Virus record (IMG/VR): IMGVR_UViG_3300021364_001752
Location: 1-64,000 of that record
Length of the DNA: 64,000 nt
Source: a virus
Reading direction: 5' to 3' (one strand)
The notes beneath the pieces are model-generated. The model was not told the origin of the DNA and made no database searches. It saw only the letters and a program-made list of their open reading frames with translations. The position numbers were made by a program, and so were the translations under genes. Shown one piece after another: positions 46,019-53,503 of this stretch. The stretch's first letter is position 1; every line of letters begins with the position of its first letter.

Positions 46019-47518
46019 ATGAGGGCAATCAAAAATACGTTAGGCGGAGCCATTGTCGCCTCTTTATTATCAACAACAGCAATGGCACACACAAATTCAG
46101 TTGGTTATGTTGGTGACGGTAACGGAAACATTACTGTATGGTATGGTTCATGGCACGACGGCACAACATTTAACGAAGCAGAACTAAAAGTATTAGATTC
46201 TAATGATGCTAAAATTACACAAACACAGTTTAACTTACTGTCGCAGGATTCACCAGCAGGACTTATCTCAGGTGTAAACTACTTTGGTAGTGATGGTATA
46301 CAGTTGATTGATTATGATGTAAACACGGGTGGTGGCGAGTCATACACTTGGCAAGGTGCAACATTTACACTGGCACCAGGTGACTACACATTTGTATACA
46401 TTCCATTACAGGATGCAGAAAGCACACTATGTCCGGCTGGCACATCAGGATGCGGTCCAACACAAGACTGGGTTCCAATGGACGAAATTATTCGCAGTTT
46501 AAGTATTACACTTACACAAAATGATATCGATGGTGATGCTAACGCAAACGGAATCCTTGATACAACTGAAGTTGCTGTAGGTGATGCGGCGGCCGCGGCA
46601 AGTGGTCCAACAGTAGTAAGCCAGGGTTCAAGCACAGTAATTGGATATGTTGCGGCAAGCGGCGGCGTTATACAGATTGTTCAAAGAACAAGCACAACAA
46701 CTATGTGGAATAATATGAGTGACGGATCTATAGATGGACTACACACAATGGCTCCTGTTACACTCGATCCGTTCGAAGGACGCATTGATCAGGTGGATCA
46801 AATGTTAAATTTAAATTTACATAGAAGCACACCTATTGCAGATGGTATTCAAAGCGGACGTATCAGTCACGAAATGGGCGACGGATATGACGCAGATACA
46901 AGAACCTATAGTTTAGGACACACTGTATTCACAGAAGAAGGTATGAGTATACAAGGTGGAATAACAAAAGGATCAACTACCTTTACAGGAAGCGATAGCA
47001 CAGGATCAATGGAATCTATGATGTTGCAAGGAAGAGTAGGTAAAGCCTTAGATGATAGAGATATTACAATAGGCGTAGGTGCGCATGTGCATAACAGCGA
47101 TATTGAATATTCTAGAACAATAGGAGATTTCAGTGCTGCTGGTTCAACCAGTGCAAGTGACATCGGAGCTAACATTACTTTTGAAAAATCAACTGGTAAC
47201 GTTCGTCCTTTTGTAGGATATACAATTGGAAAGCAGTCAACAGATGCTTATGATGAGACAGGAGATGCACAAGTAGCTCTATCACGTGATGCAGCAGAAG
47301 AGACTTACAACTTTGCAACAATTGGTATCAACATTGATGCAGGAATGTTTACAGCAAATTTTGCTAGAGATTTCGACGATGTAGGAACTACCAGAATAGG
47401 GCTGGGCATTGATAAGCACATAAATGATAGAATATCTATAGGTGCAAGTGCTAATCGTTCTATGAGTGGTGACAACACAAGCACATACCTAAGTGCAGGA
47501 TTTAAAATTAAATTTTAA
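46019..47518 (+). CDS. Outer-membrane protein with autotransporter-like barrel
   Basis: A 499-aa exported protein with a signal peptide (residues 1-23, ending TTAMAH). The N-terminal 190 residues are a beta-sandwich-like domain (SVGYVGDGNGNITVWYGSWHDG). The middle holds an Ala-rich stretch, and the last 250 residues are barrel-like strands (SIQGGITKGSTTFTG, ARDFDDVGTTRIGLGIDKHI), ending SAGFKIKF with C-terminal Phe. An acidic DIDGDANANGILDTTE segment (about 174-189) looks like a calcium-binding dockerin/EF-type loop. It may work with the curli genes upstream as surface anchor, or replace a host porin. Confidence 0.75.
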   Translation: MRAIKNTLGGAIVASLLSTTAMAHTNSVGYVGDGNGNITVWYGSWHDGTTFNEAELKVLDSNDAKITQTQFNLLSQDSPAGLISGVNYFGSDGIQLIDYDVNTGGGESYTWQGATFTLAPGDYTFVYIPLQDAESTLCPAGTSGCGPTQDWVPMDEIIRSLSITLTQNDIDGDANANGILDTTEVAVGDAAAAASGPTVVSQGSSTVIGYVAASGGVIQIVQRTSTTTMWNNMSDGSIDGLHTMAPVTLDPFEGRIDQVDQMLNLNLHRSTPIADGIQSGRISHEMGDGYDADTRTYSLGHTVFTEEGMSIQGGITKGSTTFTGSDSTGSMESMMLQGRVGKALDDRDITIGVGAHVHNSDIEYSRTIGDFSAAGSTSASDIGANITFEKSTGNVRPFVGYTIGKQSTDAYDETGDAQVALSRDAAEETYNFATIGINIDAGMFTANFARDFDDVGTTRIGLGIDKHINDRISIGASANRSMSGDNTSTYLSAGFKIKF

Positions 47519-47529
47519 GTGATAGTTTT

Positions 47530-47564
47530 ATTGCCCTCATTGGATAAATACCTTTGAGGGCAAT
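47530..47564 (+). promoter_or_regulatory. Late promoter within an RBS-hiding hairpin
   Basis: A perfect 10-bp inverted repeat, ATTGCCCTCA (47530-47539) and TGAGGGCAAT (47555-47564), encloses the late core TAAATA (47545-47550). The right arm holds the ribosome site GAGGGC directly before ATG 47565. Read-through RNA would sequester the site; late RNA, starting near 47556, would not. This matches the design known for T4 genes such as e and soc. Confidence 0.75.
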
Positions 47565-47960
47565 ATGAGAATAATAATTTTATTATGTATACTGGCGGGA
47601 CCAGTATGGGCTGACTCCAATCACGATAGCAAACTCTGCTTGGAGCGGTATGGGTATTCTGTAGAAAATTTTGATAGGTTTGACTGGAACAAAGCAGCAG
47701 CATGTGCAAGTAAACTAAGACAAAAACAAAATGCAGAAGAATTAGCAGAACTAAGAGACTTTCTCAAACATAATCCAAGATACAGAGTGCCAGGACAGAG
47801 TTTAAATCGTTGCTGGGGCAAGCCACGTGAAATGCCGTTTGAAAGTGTAACAGCAAGTGCCAGTGCAGATGGCAGTTGGCATGTGGGTGTAAATTATAAA
47901 GATAAACTGCCAGCAGGATGCTATGAAAATGCTCCGTGGGATAATAGGGACTCAAAATAA
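47565..47960 (+). CDS. Exported Cys-containing protein, 131 aa
   Basis: A signal peptide (residues 1-16, ending GPVWAD) and a mature domain with four Cys (SKLCLERY, AAACASKL, LNRCWGK, AGCYEN) likely forming disulfides in the periplasm. Not recognised. It is controlled by a hairpin/late-promoter switch, which argues that early expression is harmful, as for lysis or envelope proteins. Confidence 0.65.
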   Translation: MRIIILLCILAGPVWADSNHDSKLCLERYGYSVENFDRFDWNKAAACASKLRQKQNAEELAELRDFLKHNPRYRVPGQSLNRCWGKPREMPFESVTASASADGSWHVGVNYKDKLPAGCYENAPWDNRDSK

Positions 47961-48118
47961 TGTGGAAAACATCATTAGCAATACTTTTAATCATACTAGG
48001 CGTAACTTGGTGGAGGTATGGAGAGCAAAGTCAAACATATTGGCAGAACGTAGGACCTTCTTGGGACAAGATGTTAAACCCGAATAAATACACGGAGCAA
48101 CACAATGAAGGACAATAA
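47960..48118 (+). CDS. Small membrane peptide, 52 aa
   Basis: ATG 47960 overlaps the previous stop (TAATG). One membrane segment (SLAILLIILGVTWWRYG) and a polar tail. It might be an Rz/spanin-like or pinholin-type peptide, but no clear feature proves it. Another late promoter lies inside its end (48085-48090). Confidence 0.6.
   Translation: MWKTSLAILLIILGVTWWRYGEQSQTYWQNVGPSWDKMLNPNKYTEQHNEGQ
48085..48090 (+). promoter_or_regulatory. Late promoter core
   Basis: GAATAAATACACGGAG inside the end of the 52-aa gene, upstream of the adenylate cyclase gene. Confidence 0.55.
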
Positions 48119-48120
48119 TA

Positions 48121-50169
48121 ATGACCAAAAAAATTCTTCTGTCACCACTGTGGAGCGTTCTGCTTTTAGGCCTCTTAGCCTACGTGATATCGCTGTCGCC
48201 CAGCTTCCTGCAGAGCATCCAACTAAGATACTTCGACCAACTTATAATCAATCAACCAAAAGTTGAAAACAATATCTACACTGTAGACATTGACGAAGAT
48301 ACAATCAACGCATATGGACAATGGCCATTTCCAAGGGGCGATTATGCAATGCTTATTGATGATCTTTATGCTAGGGGTGCAGGTTTGGTTGTGTTCAATG
48401 TTTTAATGAGTGAGCCTGATAGGTCTGGTCAGGACGATATACTTGCAGATACAATGGAACAGTTTCCTGTTATTTTAACCATGCTAGGAGCAGCAGAAGG
48501 TAAAAATGAACCTATCAATCCAGGTGCAACCATTGTTAACAGTGACTTCTTACACACAATTCCCAGTGTTCCAGGCATAATTGCCAATGTGCCTGAAATT
48601 GAAAATGTAGCAGTTGGAAGTGGAATAATCAACTCATGGGCAGAAATAGACGGCGTTACTAGACGCATACCACTGGTTGTTATGGCTGATGGCACATTGT
48701 ATCCTAATGTAACAATGGAAGTGTTACGTGTGTTAGCAGGTGATCCCTCGTTCCAAATCAAACTAAATGCACTAGGTGTAGACAAACTACGCATACCACA
48801 GTTTGGCTTTTTACAAACAAATCCAGATGGTGAAGTATGGATTGACTGGAGTCAAGGATATAAACGTTATAGTGCAGTAGACTTGCCAGACGACTTTGCG
48901 GGTGGTATTGTATTTGTAGGTCCAACAGCAGCTGGTGTAACACAACCTATAGCTACTGCAATGGGCAGTGTATTTCCGCATCAAATACAAGCAGCATTGC
49001 TTGGCACAGTTTTTAACGAATCAAACATAAGCAGACATCCTGACGCAGAAGCATGGGGCGAATTAGCCGCCTTTGTTGTTGCAGGCTTGCTGTTAATCGC
49101 ACTCGCCCGATGGACATATGTTGGCATAGCCTTTTACATTATGTCAGTAGGCGGCTTTATTGGAGTTAGTATATATGTATTTAATACGCAAAACATTCTT
49201 ATTGATGGCGCTACTATCAGTGCTTTCCTCTTGCTCGTGGGCCTTCAACGATACGTGCTCAAGTTCATCGACGAGTTCTTGCAAAAGCAAGCCATTAAAA
49301 AACAATTCGAAGGATACGCCAGCCCAGCAGTTGTTAAATTACTACAACAATCTCCAGAGCTTGTTAAGCAGGGTATAAAGAAAGATGTAAGCATCGTGTT
49401 CTCAGACTTACGTGGCTTTACACCATTAGGTGAAAGTTTTGGTGATGATGTGCAAGGACTTACAAGAATAATGAATGGCTATATGGATGCCATTACACAA
49501 CCTGTGCTAGACGCAGACGGGATGATTATAAAATATATTGGTGATGCAAGTATGCATATACACAACGCACCTATAGACGATGCTAACCACGCTAGAACAG
49601 CAGTGCAGTGTGGCTTAGACATGTTAAGAGCAGTGGAGAAATTCAATGACGAAGTTATTATTCCAGAAGGTCGCCCTCCTGTTGGGATGGGTGCTGGGAT
49701 TAATACTGGCCTTGGCTACATTGGCGAAATGGGCAGTAGTAAGCGGCATAGTTACGATGTGCTTGGAGACGCCGTCTCAACGGCTGCTAGGGTTGAATCT
49801 AAATGTAAAGAATACGGTTGTTTGTTATTGGTGGGAGAAGCCACCTATGAAGCAACTAAGGATGATTTCTTCTATTTAAAAATTGACGACTTGCAAGTTA
49901 AAGGCAAAAGTGTAGGATTAGGCATTTATACAGTTTTAGACGACACAAAGGCACACTTTACAGTTAGCAAAAAGTATCACGATCAAATGCACAAACAATA
50001 TAGAGATCAAGACTTTGACGGTGCTATAGAAACAATAAAGAAAATATACAGTGGATTTGATGGCAGGATGCAAGGGTATTATGATATGTGGATAGAACGT
50101 TGTGAGTATATGAAGAAGCAAGAATTGCCTTCAAATTGGAATGGCACATTTATAGCAACGTCTAAATAG
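48121..50169 (+). CDS. CHASE2-domain class III adenylate cyclase
   Basis: A 682-aa membrane enzyme. An N-terminal membrane helix (about 8-28) leads to a CHASE2 sensor domain outside the inner membrane (about 30-300; VDIDEDTINAYGQWPFPRG is typical). Three membrane helices follow (about 305-385), then a cytoplasmic cyclase domain (about 420-600): metal Asp in FSDLRGFT, K-Y-I-G-D for adenine recognition, and YDVLGDAVSTAARVE for the transition state (Ser where Asn is usual). The K/D pair predicts ATP as substrate, giving cAMP. The late promoter and the neighbouring envelope genes suggest signalling tied to the envelope state. A phage-borne receptor cyclase is very unusual. Confidence 0.9.
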   Translation: MTKKILLSPLWSVLLLGLLAYVISLSPSFLQSIQLRYFDQLIINQPKVENNIYTVDIDEDTINAYGQWPFPRGDYAMLIDDLYARGAGLVVFNVLMSEPDRSGQDDILADTMEQFPVILTMLGAAEGKNEPINPGATIVNSDFLHTIPSVPGIIANVPEIENVAVGSGIINSWAEIDGVTRRIPLVVMADGTLYPNVTMEVLRVLAGDPSFQIKLNALGVDKLRIPQFGFLQTNPDGEVWIDWSQGYKRYSAVDLPDDFAGGIVFVGPTAAGVTQPIATAMGSVFPHQIQAALLGTVFNESNISRHPDAEAWGELAAFVVAGLLLIALARWTYVGIAFYIMSVGGFIGVSIYVFNTQNILIDGATISAFLLLVGLQRYVLKFIDEFLQKQAIKKQFEGYASPAVVKLLQQSPELVKQGIKKDVSIVFSDLRGFTPLGESFGDDVQGLTRIMNGYMDAITQPVLDADGMIIKYIGDASMHIHNAPIDDANHARTAVQCGLDMLRAVEKFNDEVIIPEGRPPVGMGAGINTGLGYIGEMGSSKRHSYDVLGDAVSTAARVESKCKEYGCLLLVGEATYEATKDDFFYLKIDDLQVKGKSVGLGIYTVLDDTKAHFTVSKKYHDQMHKQYRDQDFDGAIETIKKIYSGFDGRMQGYYDMWIERCEYMKKQELPSNWNGTFIATSK

Positions 50170-50176
50170 TATTATG
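50163..50176 (+). promoter_or_regulatory. Late promoter five bases from the start codon
   Basis: TAAATA (50163-50168), GTATT, ATG (50174). No ribosome-binding sequence; nearly the same leaderless geometry as the four-base group. Confidence 0.65.
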
Positions 50177-50818
50177 CTGAACTACATAAGAAATTTATTC
50201 GGTAATCATACCGAAGAAAAACGCACTACAGATGATATAAATGTTATATGGCTACATGGCGCAAATCAGTCAAGTCTAAGTTTCAAATATCTACAAACCA
50301 AAACACAATTTTCAAATGAAATATTGCCTAACTATAGCAGTATGAATCGCTTCTATGATAATCTTGAAATGATTGCAGATTCATGCCAAGGCAAAGGTCC
50401 TCATTTTGTTATAGGTCATTCTATGGGCGGTCTATATGCACTGCATTTAACTAGATATGTTAGGGTAATTGGAGGAGTAAGCATAGGAACTCCCTTTGCA
50501 GGCAGTAGCACAGCAGATTGGGCAAAATATATAGTGCCAAACTATCAATTGTTTAGAGACATAGGACGTAAAAGCGACCCTGTAAAAGAATCACAACAAA
50601 TAGAATTAGAAATACCTTGGACTCAGATAGTAAGCACTCACGGAAGCGTTCCTTATCACGGTGGACCAAATGATGGTGTAGTGACAATTGCTAGCATGAA
50701 GTATAGAAAAGATATGAAAATTATTGAAGTTCCACATACACACCATGAAGTTATGGTTAGTGATAAAGTAGGCGAAATAATTTTAGATTCTTACAACGCT
50801 ATTGTAAATCCTTCTTGA
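50174..50818 (+). CDS. Alpha/beta hydrolase (lipase/esterase-like)
   Basis: A 214-aa protein with the nucleophile elbow GHSMGGLY (Ser about residue 77) preceded by a strand (GPHFVIGHS). A possible Asp lies in HGGPNDGVV and a His in PHTHHEVM, so the triad seems complete. No signal peptide. Distinct in family from the class 3 lipase at 1788. Likely an esterase acting on lipids or acylated sugars late in infection. It ends in 20 bases of overlap with the convergent minus-strand gene. Confidence 0.75.
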   Translation: MLNYIRNLFGNHTEEKRTTDDINVIWLHGANQSSLSFKYLQTKTQFSNEILPNYSSMNRFYDNLEMIADSCQGKGPHFVIGHSMGGLYALHLTRYVRVIGGVSIGTPFAGSSTADWAKYIVPNYQLFRDIGRKSDPVKESQQIELEIPWTQIVSTHGSVPYHGGPNDGVVTIASMKYRKDMKIIEVPHTHHEVMVSDKVGEIILDSYNAIVNPS

Positions 50819-51197
50819 TTTCTTTTAGATCGTCTTTGCTAAAACTTTCTTTATTTAAATCTGGCTTAGGCTTTGGTGCTTCCTCTATGCCTGTGCTGTT
50901 GAAAACTTCGCTAGTGCTTTGGTAACGAGCAACAATATCATTTAGTTCGTCCTGTCTTTCTTTGTCTAACATGGCACGATGTTCTAGAACCATACTTAGT
51001 TTACTATTAAGTCTAATCATATCATTGTCAAGCATACGAATACGATCAACAAGTTTTATTAATGTTCCCATTGTTTCACCTAGCACAGGATCAATGGTTT
51101 CAGTTACCCATTTCCATATAAAGAATATAAAATACCCCATACCCATTGCGGCAATAATAGGAAATCCGTATTCTGCTACTGCTGCTCCGATATCCAT
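50799..51197 (-). CDS. Single-span coiled-coil membrane protein (holin-like), second of pair
   Basis: A 132-aa protein with an N-terminal membrane segment (about 10-33, YGFPIIAAMGMGYFIFFIWKW) and a long helical cytoplasmic part (LIKLVDRIRMLDNDMIRLNSKLSMVL). It shares the layout x-x-GFPI/A-A...-D-N-x-x-x-x-M-x-N-D with the gene just before it on the minus strand, so they are paralogues. Such pairs in marine phages are often called holin-like, but evidence is structural only. Start follows the first gene's stop with no gap. Confidence 0.62.
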   Translation of the reverse strand: MDIGAAVAEYGFPIIAAMGMGYFIFFIWKWVTETIDPVLGETMGTLIKLVDRIRMLDNDMIRLNSKLSMVLEHRAMLDKERQDELNDIVARYQSTSEVFNSTGIEEAPKPKPDLNKESFSKDDLKEIKKDLQ

Positions 51198-51476
51198 TTA
51201 GTCTCTCCTAGCATCATTTTTGCCTTCGTTGGCTGCAATACGGTCTATATTTGGTTTTACATTGAGTGCGTAACTAAGTAGTGCATCTATCTTAACAAGG
51301 TCATTGTTCATCGTTTGAACACGGTTGTCCAATTGACCAATGATGTTCTTAAGAGTCGTTACACTACCTGTTACACCAGCTAATATGAATTTTAGTGTGA
51401 GAAATACAAAGCCACCTGCGGCTAATGCTCCAGCTATTGGAAACCCTACATCGCCCACTAAACTTAAAAAATCCAT
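51198..51476 (-). CDS. Single-span coiled-coil membrane protein (holin-like), first of pair
   Basis: A 92-aa protein with a membrane segment (about 11-35, GFPIAGALAAGGFVFLTLKFILAG) and a helical tail (IGQLDNRVQTMNNDLVKIDALL). It has an AGGAGGG ribosome site and a minus-strand late promoter. A paralogue of the gene following it. Late time, membrane location and pairing suit a holin/antiholin pair partnering the exported SleB hydrolase at 31801; this is inference. Confidence 0.62.
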   Translation of the reverse strand: MDFLSLVGDVGFPIAGALAAGGFVFLTLKFILAGVTGSVTTLKNIIGQLDNRVQTMNNDLVKIDALLSYALNVKPNIDRIAANEGKNDARRD

Positions 51477-51514
51477 TTGCCCTCCTGGTAGAACGCCCTC
51501 ACGCTCTGCACTTG

Positions 51515-51552
51515 TATTTAGTAGTTGACAACCGTAAATGATATGTTATACT
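51515..51552. promoter_or_regulatory. Back-to-back late (minus) and sigma-70 (plus) promoters
   Basis: Minus strand: TAAATA at 51520-51515, toward the holin-like pair. Plus strand: TTGACA (51525-51530), 16-base spacer, TATACT (51547-51552), toward the 51571 gene. The two promoter classes abut, marking the switch from the late block to an early-type block. Confidence 0.75.
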
Positions 51553-51570
51553 ACAACAAAGGAGTAAAAA

Positions 51571-52296
51571 ATGGCTACTAAAGAAGAAAAGCAAGAAACG
51601 GTTGATGTTCTAAAAGGTCCGCGATACTATCGTATCTATTTGAATGGATATGGTGGCGAAGCAGCATACATCAACATTTCAAAAGAAGCATATGAATTTT
51701 GGAAAGATGTTACTGAAGAAAATGGCGACAGCGATCTTGTAAATTATATGGTAGAAGCAGAGAACGGCGATTTAGATGATCTAGAAGTTATCGTTCCGCC
51801 TGAAGCAATGTTTATGCAGGAAGAAGACGATGGGGAAGTATATGCTTATCCTTGGTATGAATCACCACATGAATTTGTGCATCAATACGGTGTAGAATAT
51901 GGTAGTGCTAGGCTTGTAGTTGAGGAAGTTGATTCAGATGACTATATGAGCAAAACAATTGCAGATGTAATTGATGGCGAAGATCTACAAGAGTATATGG
52001 ACAATGTAATGGAGAAAAACAATTACGAATTTGATCTAGTTGAAGCAGATGAGGACTTTGGCGAAGAAGGCGATTATGTTGTTCAATTCTACAGTAGTGA
52101 AAAAGGCTGCTTTTTTGATGGCATCATCGACACTCACGGCGAGTTTGATCCTACAAAATTAAAAGTCATTTATACAGAATATCCTAATGGCGAAGATGTT
52201 GTAACCAGTATTGAATACGACGGTGTTGAGATTGATAATCAAGGTGGCGATACAAACGGCAAAGGATATTCAGCTCACCTTTGGAAAAATGTATAA
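51571..52296 (+). CDS. Acidic protein of unknown function, 241 aa
   Basis: A strongly acidic soluble protein (Glu/Asp about a quarter of residues) with aromatic patches (GPRYYRIYLNGYGGEAAYINIS, AYPWYESPHEFVHQYGVEYGSA). An acidic early protein of this kind could mimic DNA or bind a basic host protein, but nothing specific is recognised. It has its own sigma-70 promoter and an AAGGAG site. Confidence 0.68.
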   Translation: MATKEEKQETVDVLKGPRYYRIYLNGYGGEAAYINISKEAYEFWKDVTEENGDSDLVNYMVEAENGDLDDLEVIVPPEAMFMQEEDDGEVYAYPWYESPHEFVHQYGVEYGSARLVVEEVDSDDYMSKTIADVIDGEDLQEYMDNVMEKNNYEFDLVEADEDFGEEGDYVVQFYSSEKGCFFDGIIDTHGEFDPTKLKVIYTEYPNGEDVVTSIEYDGVEIDNQGGDTNGKGYSAHLWKNV

Positions 52297-52333
52297 AATA
52301 TTTTGCTAAATTATATATAACCAGGAGTTGTAT

Positions 52334-52564
52334 ATGATTTGGGTAGATTATATTGTAGAAAGTGCTGGAGGTAAAGGCCAAGCATTTCGTGTAAAAGGTG
52401 ATTGGGAAGGTGAAGTTATGGGTGTCGGTAAAGATGGCACTCCTAAAGATAGCTGGTTATACAAACCAGGAGATGTGTTTATTGTGAATGAACACGGATG
52501 GCTGGTAAAAACAGACGAAGTAAATATGCTGTTAACAAAGTATGAACAAGGAAAGAAAAAATGA
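52334..52564 (+). CDS. Hypothetical protein, 76 aa
   Basis: The start chosen is ATG 52334, six bases after AGGAG; an upstream TTG is out of place. A small beta-rich protein (IWVDYIVESAGGKGQAFRVKGDWEGE). Overlaps the next gene by ATGA. Unknown. Confidence 0.62.
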   Translation: MIWVDYIVESAGGKGQAFRVKGDWEGEVMGVGKDGTPKDSWLYKPGDVFIVNEHGWLVKTDEVNMLLTKYEQGKKK

Positions 52565-52752
52565 TTGTGGTAGGATACAGATCAACTGCAAATTTTATAG
52601 AAGCAACCAATGTGATTAGAAAGCACACAGAATTTAGTCTAAATGATACGAAAACTATCATTGAAAACATTAAATCAGGTAAGGGTGTAAAGCTGCCCGA
52701 TGACTTTGTGCTTAGAGCAGACTTAGAAGACCTTGATTTTTTGGTGCAGTAG
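52561..52752 (+). CDS. Small protein resembling the L7/L12 C-terminal fold
   Basis: A 63-aa protein (MIVVGYRSTANFIEATNVIRKHTEFSLNDTKTIIENI, located here by its ends, with KSGKGVKLPDDF) with the beta-alpha-alpha-beta pattern and the L-x-x-x-K-x-x-I-E segment of the ribosomal L7/L12 C-terminal domain. That domain recruits translation factors. The match is weak. Its place two genes before IF-1 makes it worth noting. Confidence 0.45.
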   Translation: MIVVGYRSTANFIEATNVIRKHTEFSLNDTKTIIENIKSGKGVKLPDDFVLRADLEDLDFLVQ

Positions 52753-52753
52753 C

Positions 52754-52945
52754 ATGGTAAATAATACTTACACATACAAAGTTGAAGAAATATTTGAAGA
52801 TATCCCTGGAGATCCAGATAATGTTAATATGAACATTCCTAATGAGATTATGGAATCTCAAGGCTGGAAAGAAGGGGATATTTTAAAAATTAAAATAGAA
52901 GAAGGATTAATAACAATAGTGAAAGCAAATAATGGCGAAGAGTGA
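52754..52945 (+). CDS. AbrB/SpoVT-like small protein
   Basis: A 63-aa protein; start ATG 52754, right after the previous stop. [34 protein letters not shown] fits the swapped-hairpin AbrB/MazE DNA-binding fold (the I-P-x-E-I...G-x-G/D-x-L pattern). It may be a small transcription regulator. Overlaps the IF-1 gene by 14 bases. Confidence 0.6.
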   Translation: MVNNTYTYKVEEIFEDIPGDPDNVNMNIPNEIMESQGWKEGDILKIKIEEGLITIVKANNGEE

Positions 52946-53150
52946 AGACCTGCTCGAGTTTGAAGGCGATATAATAGAAGTGTTGCCTAATCAAATGTTT
53001 AAGGTCAAACTGGATAACGAACATGTAGTCACATGTTATACCGGCGGAAAGATGCGCCAGTTTAAGATAAGACTAGTAGCAGGCGACAGGGTGCGCATAG
53101 AAATGACGCCTTATGATTTAGAAAAAGGCCGTATAGTTCGTAGATTATAG
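52932..53150 (+). CDS. infA: Translation initiation factor IF-1 homologue
   Basis: A 72-aa OB-fold protein, the same length as E. coli IF-1. Matching positions are numerous: [26 protein letters not shown] against [26 protein letters not shown], and [34 protein letters not shown] against the IF-1 C-terminus. IF-1 binds the 30S A site and tunes start-codon selection with IF-2 and IF-3. A phage copy is rare. Together with phage bS21 and leaderless late mRNAs it suggests control of initiation. It is in an early-type operon. Confidence 0.93.
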   Translation: MAKSEDLLEFEGDIIEVLPNQMFKVKLDNEHVVTCYTGGKMRQFKIRLVAGDRVRIEMTPYDLEKGRIVRRL

Positions 53151-53179
53151 TTGACAGCCATTTTGCCTTGTGCTATAAA
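53151..53179 (+). promoter_or_regulatory. Sigma-70 promoter
   Basis: TTGACA (53151-53156), 17-base spacer, TATAAA (53174-53179), directly after the IF-1 stop. Drives the unit from 53201. Confidence 0.78.
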
Positions 53180-53200
53180 ATAGTATACACGGAGGGTAAC

Positions 53201-53503
53201 ATGGCGTTATTAGAATTAGCAAGTTTTGAAATGATTGAAGAGCATGACATACTGGGTAAACAACAGTGTGTGCTTGCGTTTGGCGATGAATATGAACTCA
53301 GCATTATTTCTGGCGAAGGAGCATACAGCACCAAAGATGCTCCATATGAAATTGGTGTTTTCAAAAACGGTGACTTTGTGCATATGCCTGGTATTACAGA
53401 TGATGGTGATACTGTAAAAGGTTACCTTACCGAAACTGAAGTCAACGGTATAATCAAAAAAATGTTTTTGGTTAGCGGCTTCAAAAATCCGGTGCAAGTA
53501 TGA
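53201..53503 (+). CDS. Hypothetical protein, 100 aa
   Basis: Start ATG 53201 behind GGAGGG; the longer in-frame start would include the promoter. A small alpha/beta protein (LASFEMIEEHDILGKQQCVLAFGDEYELSII, by its ends). Overlaps the GIY-YIG gene by ATGA. Unknown. Confidence 0.65.
   Translation: MALLELASFEMIEEHDILGKQQCVLAFGDEYELSIISGEGAYSTKDAPYEIGVFKNGDFVHMPGITDDGDTVKGYLTETEVNGIIKKMFLVSGFKNPVQV

Noticed and set aside
48105-48263. An open frame of about 53 codons (MKDNNNDQKNSSVTTVERSA...) overlapping the start of the adenylate cyclase gene in another frame.
   Set aside because: It has a plausible GGAG and a late promoter upstream, but it overlaps the signal/membrane region of a well-supported gene and shows no fold; more likely chance. 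It could be checked in relatives.
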